From Actinomycetes bacterium (lineage in GTDB: Bacteria; Actinomycetota; Actinomycetes; Actinomycetales; Dermatophilaceae): DNA of 57,622 bases. Positions 23,793-32,724 of this stretch are shown here, piece by piece. A program made the translations under genes and the position numbers. The notes beneath the pieces are model-generated. The model was not told the DNA's origin. It saw only the letters and a program-made list of their open reading frames with translations, and made no database searches. The stretch is taken from the NCBI GenBank assembly GCA_023420415.1, contig JAEZWF010000060.1, positions 1 to 57,622 on the forward strand, read 5' to 3'. Position 1 is the stretch's first letter. The number at the start of each line of letters is the position of its first letter.

Positions 23793-24571
23793 CCAACGCA
23801 TCGACCAACGCATCGACCAACACGTCGACCAACGCAACACACCCACTGACCGGCCTGCGTGCGATGGCCCCGCACGCCGACCCCGACTGGGTCGATGCCT
23901 TCGTCGTCGAGCAGCGGCTCCTCGGGGTGCCGGGCGAGCGCATCGGCGACGCCCTCGCGACGATCGAGGCGCACCTCGTGGCCACCGGTCAGCGCGTCGC
24001 GGAGGCCTTCGGCCCCGCGAAGGAGTACGCCCGCGAGCTGGCCGACAGCGGACCCACGCGACCACGCGGCCTGCCGACGCGGGTCATGGTGTCCTCGACT
24101 GCGGGACTGGTGGGTCTCGTGCTCCTGCCCAGGGCCGTGGCCGCCCTCCTGAACGGCGAGCAGGTCGTGGTGCGGGTCGGCGACCTCGTGGCGCTCGGGC
24201 TGCTCGCGGTCCTGCTGTGGGGGCTGTTCGCCTTCGGGACCCAGGTGCTGCGCGCCCTGTTCGAGTCGCGTATCCGCACCGTGCTGACGGCGCTCGTCCC
24301 AGTCGTGCTCGTCGCCGTGATGGTGGGCGTCTTCACCCTGCTGCGCGCACCGGTCGTGAGCCTGTCGGCCTGGCTCGTGGCCGGGCTCGGGCTGCTGGCG
24401 ACGGGTGCGGCCACCTGGTTGAGTGCTCGCGAACCGATCGACCTCGTCGAGTCCCCGGACGGCCGCACCCTCGGCCGACGCTCCAGCGCCCGGTGGACGA
24501 ACATCGCGCTCTTCCCGGCGCTGACGGCTCTCCTCTGCCTCGTCACATGGGTGGTCTGGGCCACCAGCTGA
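23789..24571 (+). CDS. Multi-span membrane protein under PadR control
   Basis: A 260-residue protein translationally coupled to PadR. The N-terminus is a short tandem TNAS/TNTS repeat (from ACCAACGCATCG-type DNA repeats). It is followed by a soluble helical domain (about 30-85, DWVDAFVVEQRLLGVPGERIGDALATIEAHL) like the short HAAS-type domains seen beside PadR genes. About five or six membrane helices follow (about 98-260). No transporter motif is visible. A role in envelope stress or efflux is only a guess from the PadR context. Confidence 0.8.
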   Translation: MTNASTNASTNTSTNATHPLTGLRAMAPHADPDWVDAFVVEQRLLGVPGERIGDALATIEAHLVATGQRVAEAFGPAKEYARELADSGPTRPRGLPTRVMVSSTAGLVGLVLLPRAVAALLNGEQVVVRVGDLVALGLLAVLLWGLFAFGTQVLRALFESRIRTVLTALVPVVLVAVMVGVFTLLRAPVVSLSAWLVAGLGLLATGAATWLSAREPIDLVESPDGRTLGRRSSARWTNIALFPALTALLCLVTWVVWATS

Positions 24572-24603
24572 CCGGCTCGCCGCCGCCCGTACGCTTGGCG
24601 CCC

Positions 24604-25356
24604 ATGGCACGACAGCGCGTTCCCGAAGGCCCGCCCCCGGTTCCGGCGGTGCAGAAGCTGCGGGTCCGCTACGCCAAGCGCGGCCGGCTGCGGTTCTCCT
24701 CCACCCGCGACTTCCAGCGGGCACTGGAGCGGGCGCTGCGGCGGGCCGGTGTGCCGATGGCCTTCTCGGCCGGCTTCCACCCGCACCCCAAGATCAGCTA
24801 CGCCAACGCCGCGCCGACCGGCACTGCCAGCGAGGCCGAGTACTTCGAGATCTCGGTGACCGAACGCGTCGACACCGAGTCGGTGCGGGCCGCGCTCGAC
24901 GAGGCGCTGCCGGAGGGACTGGACGTGCTCGAGGTCGTGGAGGCGGCGCCGGGGGCGCTGGCCGACCGGCTCCAGGCGAGCGACTGGGTCATGGAGTTCG
25001 CGGGTATGCCGCCTGCTCACCTCCAGGACGCCGTCACCACCCTGCTGGGGCAGGAGCGGGCCGAGGTGACCCGGATGTTCAAGACTGGTCCGAAGACCTT
25101 CGACGTCCGGGGCGCGGTCGTGTCTGCGCGGGTCGAGCCGTCGCAACACCCTGACTGTGCGATACTGCGGGTGGTCGTACGGCACACCACACCGGCCGTA
25201 CGCCCCGACGACGTACTGACCGCGCTGCGAGCAGTGGCGGCGCTGGCACCACCGACACCACCCCTGGTGACCCGGCTGGCGCAGGGCCCGTTGCAGACCG
25301 CAACCGCGAGGGTGGCTGATCCACTGGCTGCCGACCTGTCCGACGACGGCGCCTGA
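24604..25356 (+). CDS. TIGR03936/DUF2344 radical SAM-associated protein
   Basis: A 250-residue protein starting MARQRVPEGPPPVPAVQKLRV with the family blocks YAKRGRLRFSSTRDFQRALERALRRAG, FSAGFHPHPKISYANA and EAEYFEISV. Members are fused or linked to the TIGR03960 radical SAM protein (here 19744-21753) and precede rne. The biochemical function is undetermined. The gene is followed by a 168-bp leader and then the RNase E/G gene. Confidence 0.9.
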   Translation: MARQRVPEGPPPVPAVQKLRVRYAKRGRLRFSSTRDFQRALERALRRAGVPMAFSAGFHPHPKISYANAAPTGTASEAEYFEISVTERVDTESVRAALDEALPEGLDVLEVVEAAPGALADRLQASDWVMEFAGMPPAHLQDAVTTLLGQERAEVTRMFKTGPKTFDVRGAVVSARVEPSQHPDCAILRVVVRHTTPAVRPDDVLTALRAVAALAPPTPPLVTRLAQGPLQTATARVADPLAADLSDDGA

Positions 25357-25466
25357 CGCGGTGCCGCGCACCCCGCGCGAGCTGCATCCGGCGTAACAAA
25401 CCGACTTCCGTGTCAAGGGCACCCGCACCGACACGACCAGCAAGACCGCGCACCACGTGGCCGATG

Positions 25467-25485
25467 GAAGTCCACCCAGGACTTC
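25467..25485 (+). promoter_or_regulatory. Small hairpin in the rne leader
   Basis: GAAGTC (25467-25472) and GACTTC (25480-25485) around a 7-nt loop lie about 40 nt before the rne start codon. RNase E often regulates its own mRNA through 5' structures, but nothing here proves that. Confidence 0.25.
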
Positions 25486-25524
25486 GGTGTGGCCCTCGTC
25501 CCGTGGGTGACGGAAGGACGCCGG

Positions 25525-28500
25525 ATGGCATCCAACGAAGACCTGTTCACCACCCCTGAAAGTGGCGAACCCACCGCTCCCGCTGGCCAGGCGCCGGCCG
25601 ACGCCTCGGCAGGAACCCCTGCCGAGGCGTCTGTGCAGTCAGGGCCTGCTGCGGAGGGCTCGTCCGATGCGTCCGCGCAGGAGAGCCCGGCTCCGGCCAG
25701 GAAGGCCGCGAAGCGCGCCACCAAGAAGGCGACGGCCAAGAAGACCACCGCCAAGGCAGCCAGGAAGGCGACGGCAGCGGCTGCCGCTCCCGCCGACTCC
25801 GCCCTCGCCGACTCCGCCGCTGCCGGCTCCACCGCTGACAGCCCCGCGACGCCGGACTCAGCTACGCCGGACTCCGCGACGCCGGACACCGCGACGCCGG
25901 ACGCCGAGGGCGACACCCCGGCCACGAAGACCGCGAAGCGCGCCACCAAGAAGACCGCCAAGAAGACCACCAAGAAGGCCGCCACGAAGACGGGCAGCCA
26001 CAAGAACGCCGAGACCGTCGAGGCTGACGAGCAGGCGCCGGGGTCGGCGGCTGCGCAGACGGAGGCGGCGCAGGACGCATCAGCACCGGCCGCGGCCGCG
26101 GCCCCCGGCCTCGGGCTCCTCTTCCAGGCGCCGGACCCCGAGGCCGCCGCGCCGACCCGGCGCCGCTCGCGCAAGAAGGCCGAGCCGGCGCCTGACGCCG
26201 ACGGTGCCCGGCAGGACACGTCGTCCAGCGACACCGCCGACAAGGGTGCCGAGCAGGTCGACGGCACCGCCGGCGAGCAGTCCACCGACGAGGGTGAGGG
26301 CGGTCGCCGTCGTCGTCGTCGCGGCGGCAAGGGCCGCGGCCGTGGCCGCGGCCAGGACGGCGACACGGCGGAGCAGGACGCGAAGGCGACCGACGACGGG
26401 GCTGACGACTCGTCCGGCAGCGGCTCCGGCAAGGGCGGCCCGGAGGGCGCCTCCGACCAGTCCGGCGAGGACGAGGGCAGCTCCAGCAGCCGTCGTCGCC
26501 GTCGTCGTCGGCGCAGCGGATCGGCCACCGACGGAGACGACCCGCCCGGCACCGTGACCAAGGTGCGCGAGTCGCGTCGTGACGAGCCGCAGAGCGTCAA
26601 GGGGTCCACCCGGCTCGAGGCCAAGAAGCAGCGCCGCCGCGAGGGCCGCGAGGCCGGCCGCCGCCGCACGATCATCACCGAGGCCGAGTTCCTGGCCCGC
26701 CGTGAGTCGGTCGAGCGGGTCATGGTGGTGCGTGAGCGCGAGGGCAAGACCCAGATCGGCGTGCTCGAGGACGATGTCCTCGTCGAGCACTACGTCTCGC
26801 GCGAGACCAACGCCTCGATGGCCGGCAACGTCTACCTCGGCCGGGTGCAGAACGTGCTGCCCTCGATGGAGGCGGCGTTCGTCGACATCGGCAAGGGCCG
26901 CAACGCCGTCCTGTATGCCGGGGAGGTCAACTGGGACGCCGCAGGCCTCGAGGCCAACCAGCCCAAGCGCATCGAGAACGCCCTCAAGTCCGGCGACACC
27001 GTGCTGGTCCAGGTGACCAAGGACCCGATCGGCCACAAGGGTGCCCGCCTGACCAGCCAGATCAGCCTCCCGGGTCGCTACCTGGTCTACGTGCCCGAGG
27101 GCTCGATGACCGGCATCTCGCGCAAGCTGCCCGACACCGAGCGGTCCCGGCTCAAGGGCATCCTCAAGGAGGTCGTGCCCGACTCCGCCGGCGTCATCGT
27201 CCGCACCGCGGCTGAGGGTGCCAGCGAGGAGGAGCTGCGCGCCGACGTGGAGCGGCTCACCAAGACCTGGGAGAAGATCCAGTCCAAGGCTGAGTCCAAG
27301 GGCAAGGCCAAGGGCGGTGCCCCGGCCCTCGTGCACGGCGAGCCCGACCTGACCGTACGGGTCATCCGCGACGTGTTCAACGAGGACTTCAGCAAGCTCG
27401 TCGTGGCCGGTGACAAGGCGTGGACCGAGGTCAGCGACTACCTCGGCGACGTGGCCCCGGACCTGGCCGAGCGTCTCGAGAAGTGGACGGGCACCGAGGA
27501 CCTCTTCACCCGCTACCGGGTCGACGAGCAGATCGCCAAGGCCATGGACCGCAAGGTCTGGCTGCCGTCGGGTGGCTCGTTGGTCATCGACCGCACCGAG
27601 GCCATGACGGTCATCGACGTCAACACCGGCAAGTTCGTCGGCTCCGGCGGCAACCTCGAGGAGACCGTCACCAAGAACAACATCGAGGCGGCCGAGGAGA
27701 TCGTCCGCCAGCTGCGGCTGCGCGACATCGGCGGCATCATCGTCATCGACTTCATCGACATGGTGCTGGAGTCCAACCGCGACCTCGTCGTCCGACGCCT
27801 GCTCGAGTGCCTCGGGCGCGACCGCACCAAGCACCAGGTCGCCGAGGTCACCTCGCTCGGCCTCGTGCAGATGACCCGCAAGCGGGTCGGGTCCGGCCTG
27901 ATCGAGGTCTTCTCCGAGACCTGCGACAAGTGCGGTGGCCGCGGCATCATCGTCCACGACCACCCGGTGGAGAAGTCCGCCGGCGGCAACGGCGGCAACG
28001 ACAACGGCGGTAACTCCGGCAACGCAGGCAGCTCCGGTGGCGGCTCGCGCAGCGGTGGTCGCGGGCGGCGGGGCAAGGGCAGCTCCACCCAGCAGCCCGA
28101 GCAGCCGCAGCAGCCCGCGCACCACGGTGGACCGACGCCGGCCCAGATCGCCGCAGCCGCCCATGCCGCGGCCCTGAAGTCGAGCGAACCGCACGACGAC
28201 GGCACCCCGCTCCAGCCGGCCGCGCAGGACGACCCGGTCGTCGAGGTGCACGAGGCGGGTGACCAGGAGACCCCGGGCCGCGACACCCAGGGCCGCGACG
28301 GCCAGAGCCGCGACCTGGGCCAGCTGCGACCCACCCAGGGTGAGCCGCCGGCCGAGCCGCCGGTCGAGTCCGCCACCAAGGCCGGGCCGGACGAACCGTC
28401 CGCGCCGGCCGTGCCGTCCGCCACCGAGCCGGCACCGCGCCGCCGCAAGCGTGGCCGCGTCGTCGCCCCCGCGGGGCCGCCGCGGGCCGCCACCGACGCA

Positions 28501-28545
28501 CGCGATGCCGACACACCAGCAGAGGCGACGCCGGCGCAGGACTGA
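25525..28545 (+). CDS. rne: Ribonuclease E/G
   Basis: A 1006-residue endoribonuclease for mRNA decay and rRNA/tRNA maturation. Order: an Ala/Thr/Lys-rich N-terminal extension with TPDSA-type tandem units and KKAT repeats (about 1-210); Arg/Gly blocks (RRRRRGGKGRGRGRG, SSRRRRRRRRSG); the S1 domain (about 400-500, GNVYLGRVQNVLPSMEAAFVDIGKGRNA); and the catalytic DNase I-like region with the Mg-binding aspartates in VIDVNTGK and IVIDFIDM. The zinc-link CDKCGGRG follows, then a disordered tail. Starting at ATG 25525 (MASNEDLF) is favoured by GGAAGGA upstream. The long flanking disordered regions are normal for actinobacterial enzymes. Confidence 0.95.
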   Translation: MASNEDLFTTPESGEPTAPAGQAPADASAGTPAEASVQSGPAAEGSSDASAQESPAPARKAAKRATKKATAKKTTAKAARKATAAAAAPADSALADSAAAGSTADSPATPDSATPDSATPDTATPDAEGDTPATKTAKRATKKTAKKTTKKAATKTGSHKNAETVEADEQAPGSAAAQTEAAQDASAPAAAAAPGLGLLFQAPDPEAAAPTRRRSRKKAEPAPDADGARQDTSSSDTADKGAEQVDGTAGEQSTDEGEGGRRRRRRGGKGRGRGRGQDGDTAEQDAKATDDGADDSSGSGSGKGGPEGASDQSGEDEGSSSSRRRRRRRRSGSATDGDDPPGTVTKVRESRRDEPQSVKGSTRLEAKKQRRREGREAGRRRTIITEAEFLARRESVERVMVVREREGKTQIGVLEDDVLVEHYVSRETNASMAGNVYLGRVQNVLPSMEAAFVDIGKGRNAVLYAGEVNWDAAGLEANQPKRIENALKSGDTVLVQVTKDPIGHKGARLTSQISLPGRYLVYVPEGSMTGISRKLPDTERSRLKGILKEVVPDSAGVIVRTAAEGASEEELRADVERLTKTWEKIQSKAESKGKAKGGAPALVHGEPDLTVRVIRDVFNEDFSKLVVAGDKAWTEVSDYLGDVAPDLAERLEKWTGTEDLFTRYRVDEQIAKAMDRKVWLPSGGSLVIDRTEAMTVIDVNTGKFVGSGGNLEETVTKNNIEAAEEIVRQLRLRDIGGIIVIDFIDMVLESNRDLVVRRLLECLGRDRTKHQVAEVTSLGLVQMTRKRVGSGLIEVFSETCDKCGGRGIIVHDHPVEKSAGGNGGNDNGGNSGNAGSSGGGSRSGGRGRRGKGSSTQQPEQPQQPAHHGGPTPAQIAAAAHAAALKSSEPHDDGTPLQPAAQDDPVVEVHEAGDQETPGRDTQGRDGQSRDLGQLRPTQGEPPAEPPVESATKAGPDEPSAPAVPSATEPAPRRRKRGRVVAPAGPPRAATDARDADTPAEATPAQD

Positions 28546-28598
28546 GCCACACGGCATACCCGCTCGGGGTGGACGCCCTCCGGACCCGCATCGCCGGT

Positions 28599-28757
28599 TT
28601 GGTCGGCGCCCACCCCGGCCGGTAGCATTGCTTCTTGGTGCGCCCACCGTCCGGCGTCCGTCTTCGAGCCGTGCTCCGTGCGCGGCTCGACGCGGGTAGC
28701 TGCCGGCCGGTCCAGACAGAGAGCGCGTGCCGATCTGAGTCAGAAAGAGAGTTACCC
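28599..28757 (+). promoter_or_regulatory. rplU promoter and structured leader
   Basis: TTGGTC (28599-28604), 18 bp and TAGCAT (28623-28628) form a plausible promoter. The resulting leader of about 120 nt contains CGAGCCG / CGGCTCG (28665-28671 and 28683-28689). Ribosomal protein leaders often carry autoregulatory structures; whether this one does is untested. Confidence 0.45.
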
Positions 28758-29066
28758 GTGTACGCGATCGTTCGCGCAGGTGGCCGTCAGGAGAAGGTCG
28801 CCGTCGGTGATGTCCTCATCGTCGACAAGGTGTCCGCCAAGGAGGGCGACAGCATCACGCTGACCCCGCTCCTGGTCGTCGACGGCTCGACCGTGACCAG
28901 CGATGCCGACAAGCTCGCCAAGGTCTCCGTCAAGGCCGAGGTGGTCAAGCCCGCGAAGGGCCCGAAGATCACCATCATGAAGTACAAGAACAAGACCGGC
29001 TACCGCAAGCGCCAGGGTCACCGCCAGCACCTGACCCAGGTCAAGATCACCGCGATCGACGCCTGA
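28758..29066 (+). CDS. rplU: 50S ribosomal protein L21
   Basis: A 102-residue L21 starting at GTG 28758 and reading VYAIVRAGGRQEKVAVGDVL, with the conserved C-terminal block KYKNKTGYRKRQGHRQHLT. L21 binds 23S rRNA. It is encoded 36 nt upstream of L27, the almost universal pairing, and obg follows. The long leader suggests post-transcriptional control. Confidence 0.97.
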   Translation: MYAIVRAGGRQEKVAVGDVLIVDKVSAKEGDSITLTPLLVVDGSTVTSDADKLAKVSVKAEVVKPAKGPKITIMKYKNKTGYRKRQGHRQHLTQVKITAIDA

Positions 29067-29102
29067 GCGTCCCCCGAACTTTCCGAAAGACAGGTACACG
29101 AG

Positions 29103-29372
29103 ATGGCACACAAGAAGGGTGCGTCCTCGACCCGCAACGGTCGTGACTCCAACGCACAGCGACTCGGCGTGAAGCGCTTCGGCGGCCAGTTCGTCAAGGC
29201 CGGCGAGATCCTCGTCCGCCAGCGCGGCACGCACTTCCACCCCGGCGACGGCGTCGGCCGTGGCGGTGACGACACGCTGTTCGCGCTCGTCGAGGGCAAC
29301 GTCGAGTTCGGCACCAAGCGCCGGCGCAACGTCGTCAACATCGTCCCGGCGCAGACCGCGGACGCCAGCTGA
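29103..29372 (+). CDS. rpmA: 50S ribosomal protein L27
   Basis: An 89-residue L27 with the N-terminal MAHKKGASSTRNGRDSNAQR that reaches the peptidyl-transferase centre, plus VRQRGTHFHPGDGVGRGGDDTLFAL. There is no N-terminal cleavable extension of the Firmicutes type. A ribosome-binding site is present upstream. A strong hairpin follows. Confidence 0.97.
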   Translation: MAHKKGASSTRNGRDSNAQRLGVKRFGGQFVKAGEILVRQRGTHFHPGDGVGRGGDDTLFALVEGNVEFGTKRRRNVVNIVPAQTADAS

Positions 29373-29380
29373 CCTTTCCA

Positions 29381-29411
29381 GGTATGCCGGGTGGTCACCA
29401 CCCGGCACACC
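29381..29411. repeat. Near-perfect 15-bp inverted repeat carrying GTATGCCG
   Basis: The arms 29381-29395 and 29397-29411 match at 14 of 15 positions; the mismatch would be a G-U wobble in RNA. It contains one GTATGCCG and one mutated copy (CGGCACAC). It lies just before a second, stronger hairpin. Confidence 0.65.
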
Positions 29412-29415
29412 GCAC

Positions 29416-29451
29416 CGAAGGGGGCGGGCCGACACCGGCCCGCCCCCTTCG
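29416..29451 (+). terminator. Strong GC-rich hairpin after rpmA
   Basis: Perfect 16-bp arms (29416-29431 and 29436-29451) with an ACAC loop, directly after the L27 gene. Only short T-runs follow. It is the best terminator candidate for the rplU-rpmA unit and separates it from obg. Confidence 0.7.
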
Positions 29452-29511
29452 TCCGTCCCGGCGAGGGGGCGGCACATGCCCGCCGGGCCCATCCCAACCG
29501 AGGAGCTCACC

Positions 29512-31041
29512 ATGACCACCTTCGTCGACCGGGTGGTGCTGCACGTCACCGCCGGCAGCGGCGGCCACGGCGTGGCCTCGGTGAAGCGCGAGAAGTTCAA
29601 GCCGCTCGGCGGCCCCGACGGCGGCAACGGCGGTCGTGGCGGTGACGTCATCCTGCGCGTCGACCCCAGCGCCACCACGCTGCTGGACTACCACCGTCAC
29701 CCGCACCGCACCGCCAAGAACGGCGCACCCGGCGCCGGCGACGAGCGCAACGGTGCCGACGGCGCCGACCTGGTGCTCGCCGTGCCCGAGGGAACGGTCG
29801 TCACGGACGCCTCCGGTGAGGTGCTGGCCGACCTCGTCGGGCCGGGCGCTGAGTACGTCGCCGCTCGTGGTGGCCGCGGCGGCCTCGGCAACAAGGCCCT
29901 CGCCTCCCCGCGCCGCAAGGCACCGGGTTTCGCCCTCCTCGGCGAGCCGGGGGAGTCGGTCGACATCGTGCTCGAGCTCAAGTCGCTCGCCGACGTCGCC
30001 CTGATCGGCTTTCCCTCGGCGGGCAAGTCCTCGCTGGTGTCGGTGCTGTCGGCGGCCAAGCCGAAGATCGCCGACTACCCGTTCACCACCCTCGTCCCCA
30101 ACCTCGGGGTCGTGCAGGCTGGCGACGTGCGGTTCACCATCGCCGACGTGCCCGGGCTCATCCCCGGCGCGAGCCAGGGCAAGGGGCTGGGGCTGGAGTT
30201 CCTGCGCCACGTCGAGCGCTGCTCGGTGCTGGTGCACGTCATCGACTGCGCCACCCTCGAGCCCGGCCGTGACCCCATGACCGACCTCGATGTCATCGAG
30301 GCCGAGCTGTCCGAGTACGTCCCCGACGCCAACCTCGGTGGCCGCCCGTTGTCCGAGCGCACGCGCATGGTGGTGCTCAACAAGGCCGACGTGCCCGAGG
30401 CTCGCGAGCTGGCCGAGATGGTCAAGCCGGACCTGGAGGCCCGTGGTCTCGAGGTCTTCATCGTGTCGGCGGTGGCCCACCTCGGGCTGCGCGAGCTGAC
30501 CTTCGCGATGGCCCGGCACGTCGAGCAGGCGCGCGAGGAGCTGGCGGCCGAGGTCGCGGTTCCGCAGCGAGTCGTGGTGCGCCCCAAGGGAGTTGACGAC
30601 AGCGGCTTCCGCGTCGTGCGTGAGGACACCCCCGACGGCGAGGTCTTCCGCGTCGAGGGCGAACGCCCCACTCGCTGGGTGCGTCAGACCGACTTCAGCA
30701 ACGACGAGGCCGTCGGCTACCTCGCCGACCGGCTCAACCGGCTGGGGGTCGAGGAGGCCCTCTTCGCGGCCGGTGCGGTCGCCGGGGCCACCGTCGTCAT
30801 CGGCCCCAAGGACAACTCGGTGGTCTTCGACTGGGAGCCCACCCTCGCGACCGGCGCCGAGCTGCTCGGCGCCCGCGGCACCGACCTGCGCCTCGAGGAA
30901 GCGTCGCGCCCCACCCGTGGGGAAAAGCGCGAGGAGTATGCCGCGCGGCGGGCCGCCAAGACCGCCGCCCGCGACGAGCTCGCGGCCGAGCGCAGGGCGG
31001 GCCACTGGGCCACGGCTCGCGACGAGGACGACGACGAGTGA
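29512..31041 (+). CDS. obg: Obg/CgtA GTPase
   Basis: A 509-residue ribosome-assembly GTPase. The Obg fold (1-158) is Gly-rich (TAGSGGHGVASVKREKFKPLGGPDGGNGGRGGDV). The G domain has GFPSAGKSS (G1), the DYPFTTL switch, DVPG (G3) and NKAD (G4). The C-terminal OCT domain (about 345-425) and a charged tail ending RDEDDDE follow. The start is ATG 29512 after GAGGAGCT. proB begins 10 nt after the stop. Confidence 0.96.
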   Translation: MTTFVDRVVLHVTAGSGGHGVASVKREKFKPLGGPDGGNGGRGGDVILRVDPSATTLLDYHRHPHRTAKNGAPGAGDERNGADGADLVLAVPEGTVVTDASGEVLADLVGPGAEYVAARGGRGGLGNKALASPRRKAPGFALLGEPGESVDIVLELKSLADVALIGFPSAGKSSLVSVLSAAKPKIADYPFTTLVPNLGVVQAGDVRFTIADVPGLIPGASQGKGLGLEFLRHVERCSVLVHVIDCATLEPGRDPMTDLDVIEAELSEYVPDANLGGRPLSERTRMVVLNKADVPEARELAEMVKPDLEARGLEVFIVSAVAHLGLRELTFAMARHVEQAREELAAEVAVPQRVVVRPKGVDDSGFRVVREDTPDGEVFRVEGERPTRWVRQTDFSNDEAVGYLADRLNRLGVEEALFAAGAVAGATVVIGPKDNSVVFDWEPTLATGAELLGARGTDLRLEEASRPTRGEKREEYAARRAAKTAARDELAAERRAGHWATARDEDDDE

Positions 31042-31051
31042 CGGCGCGGGC

Positions 31052-32191
31052 ATGAGTGCTGCGACCGACCACCGCCGAGCGGTCGCGCAGGCGAGCCGAC
31101 TCGTCGTCAAGGTCGGCTCGTCGTCCCTGACCTCACCGGGTGGGGGGTCTCTCGACGAGGGCCGGCTGGTCCAGCTCGTCGACGAGCTGGCCAAGCGCCG
31201 GCTCGCCGGGCAGCAGGTCGTGCTGGTGTCGTCCGGTGCAATCGCCGCGGGGATCGCCCCGCTCGGGCTCACCCGGCGCCCGTGGGACCTCGCGACCCAG
31301 CAGGCGGCGGCGAGTGTCGGTCAGGGAGCCCTCGTCGCGGCATACCAGCGGGCCTTTGGCGCCCACGGGCTCACGGTCGGCCAGGTGCTGCTGACTGCCG
31401 ACGACGTGACCCGGCGGTCGCACTACACCAACGCGCGACGCACGCTCGACCGGTTGCTCGAGCTCGACATCGTGCCGATCGTCAACGAGAACGACACGGT
31501 GGCGACGCAGGAGATCCGGTTCGGCGACAACGACCGGCTGGCCGCGCTCGTCGCGCACCTCGTGCACGCGGACGGGCTGCTGCTCCTCACCGACGTCGAC
31601 GCCCTCTACGACGGCCCGCCGAGCAAGCCCGGCACCTCGCGCGTGCCGCTGGTCGTCGGTGGCGCCGGGCTCGACGCCGTGACCATCGGCGGCACGGGTT
31701 CGCAGGTCGGCTCCGGTGGCATGGTCACCAAGGTGGAGGCGGCCACGATCGCCAACGCGGCCGGCATACCGACCGTCCTCACCAGCGCCGACCGCGTGGG
31801 TGCTGCGCTCGAAGGCGCCGACGTGGGAACGGTTTTCGTGCCCGGGGAGTCCCGCACCGGGTCCAAGCGGCTGTCGCGCAAGCTGTGGCTCGCGCACGCG
31901 ACCACCCCGCGCGGCCGGCTCGTCCTCGACGACGGTGCGGTGCGCGCGGTGACCGAGCGGCGAAAGTCGTTGCTGCCGGCGGGAGTGACAGCGGTCGAGG
32001 GGACGTTCGTCGACGGGGACCCGGTCGACCTGTGTGCGCCCGACGGGCGGGTCGTGGCGCGTGGACTCGTCAACTACACCTCGGTCGAGCTGCCCGGCAT
32101 GCTCGGCCACTCCACCCACGAGCTGGCACGCGACCTGGGTCCGGAGTACGAGCGCGAGCTCGTCCACCGCGACGACCTCGTCCTGCTCTGA
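31052..32191 (+). CDS. proB: Glutamate 5-kinase
   Basis: First enzyme of proline biosynthesis: phosphorylates L-glutamate with ATP. The 379-residue product has the amino-acid kinase domain (VVKVGSSSLT, VSSGAIAAG, IVNENDTVAT, FGDNDRLAALVA, LLTDVDALY, GSGGMVTKVEAA) and a C-terminal PUA domain (about 285-365, with VARGLVNYTS). It follows obg with a short gap. The second pathway gene, proA, lies 2.6 kb further on. Confidence 0.96.
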   Translation: MSAATDHRRAVAQASRLVVKVGSSSLTSPGGGSLDEGRLVQLVDELAKRRLAGQQVVLVSSGAIAAGIAPLGLTRRPWDLATQQAAASVGQGALVAAYQRAFGAHGLTVGQVLLTADDVTRRSHYTNARRTLDRLLELDIVPIVNENDTVATQEIRFGDNDRLAALVAHLVHADGLLLLTDVDALYDGPPSKPGTSRVPLVVGGAGLDAVTIGGTGSQVGSGGMVTKVEAATIANAAGIPTVLTSADRVGAALEGADVGTVFVPGESRTGSKRLSRKLWLAHATTPRGRLVLDDGAVRAVTERRKSLLPAGVTAVEGTFVDGDPVDLCAPDGRVVARGLVNYTSVELPGMLGHSTHELARDLGPEYERELVHRDDLVLL

Positions 32192-32214
32192 CGCCGCCCC
32201 GCCCCGGGTCGCTT

Positions 32215-32270
32215 GCGAGTCTTCGGAAGATCCTGCTGGTTCCAGCCAGGGATTTCTTCCGAAGACTCGC
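32215..32270. repeat. Intergenic inverted repeat, 16-bp arms, 24-nt spacer
   Basis: The perfect arms GCGAGTCTTCGGAAGA (32215-32230) and its complement (32255-32270) flank a 24-nt spacer containing CTGGTTCCAG. It lies between the convergent proB and lipoprotein genes and may terminate both. Its layout resembles the repeat at 2524-2575. Confidence 0.7.
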
Positions 32271-32285
32271 GCGGTGCCGTGTGGG

Positions 32286-32687
32286 TCAGGGTGTGGGTTG
32301 GACGAGCATCGTGCCGGTGGTGCCGTCGACGACGGCTCGTGAGCCGAGGGGCTGTTGCAGCCGCAGGACGACCGCGCGGGGCCCGGTCACCCGCGGGCAG
32401 CCCAGCTGTGCCGCGCGCGGTGCCCGCCGCAGCGGGGTGACCCGCACGTAGACGCGGTCCGGTGTTTCGCTCGCCGTGGCCGTGTAGTCCACGCGGCACG
32501 GGCCGGGCAGCCTCGGGGCGCCGGTGAAGTCGACCCGGAGGTCGGTGCCGCGGGACTCGTAGGTGTCGAAGGGCTGGCCGCCGGGGTCGGCTGCAGCCGG
32601 GGCCGCAGGCGGCGACGTGGAGGAGCACCCGGCCAGCCCCAGCCCGAGGACGAGGCTAGCCGCAACAGCGGCGGTGCTGCGCGGCAC
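32286..32687 (-). CDS. Putative lipoprotein
   Basis: A 133-residue protein from GTG 32687: MPRSTAAVAASLVLGLGLAGC, with lipidated Cys at about residue 21. A Pro/Ala linker and a compact beta-rich domain (DLRVDFTGAPRLPGPCRVDYTATASETPDRVYVRVTP) follow, with two further Cys residues that could form a disulfide. No family was identified. The patatin-like gene is 37 bp upstream in the same direction. Confidence 0.65.
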   Translation of the reverse strand: MPRSTAAVAASLVLGLGLAGCSSTSPPAAPAAADPGGQPFDTYESRGTDLRVDFTGAPRLPGPCRVDYTATASETPDRVYVRVTPLRRAPRAAQLGCPRVTGPRAVVLRLQQPLGSRAVVDGTTGTMLVQPTP

Positions 32688-32724
32688 ATCCCCATCATCG
32701 CAGCCCTCGGCCCTCGGAACCGCC

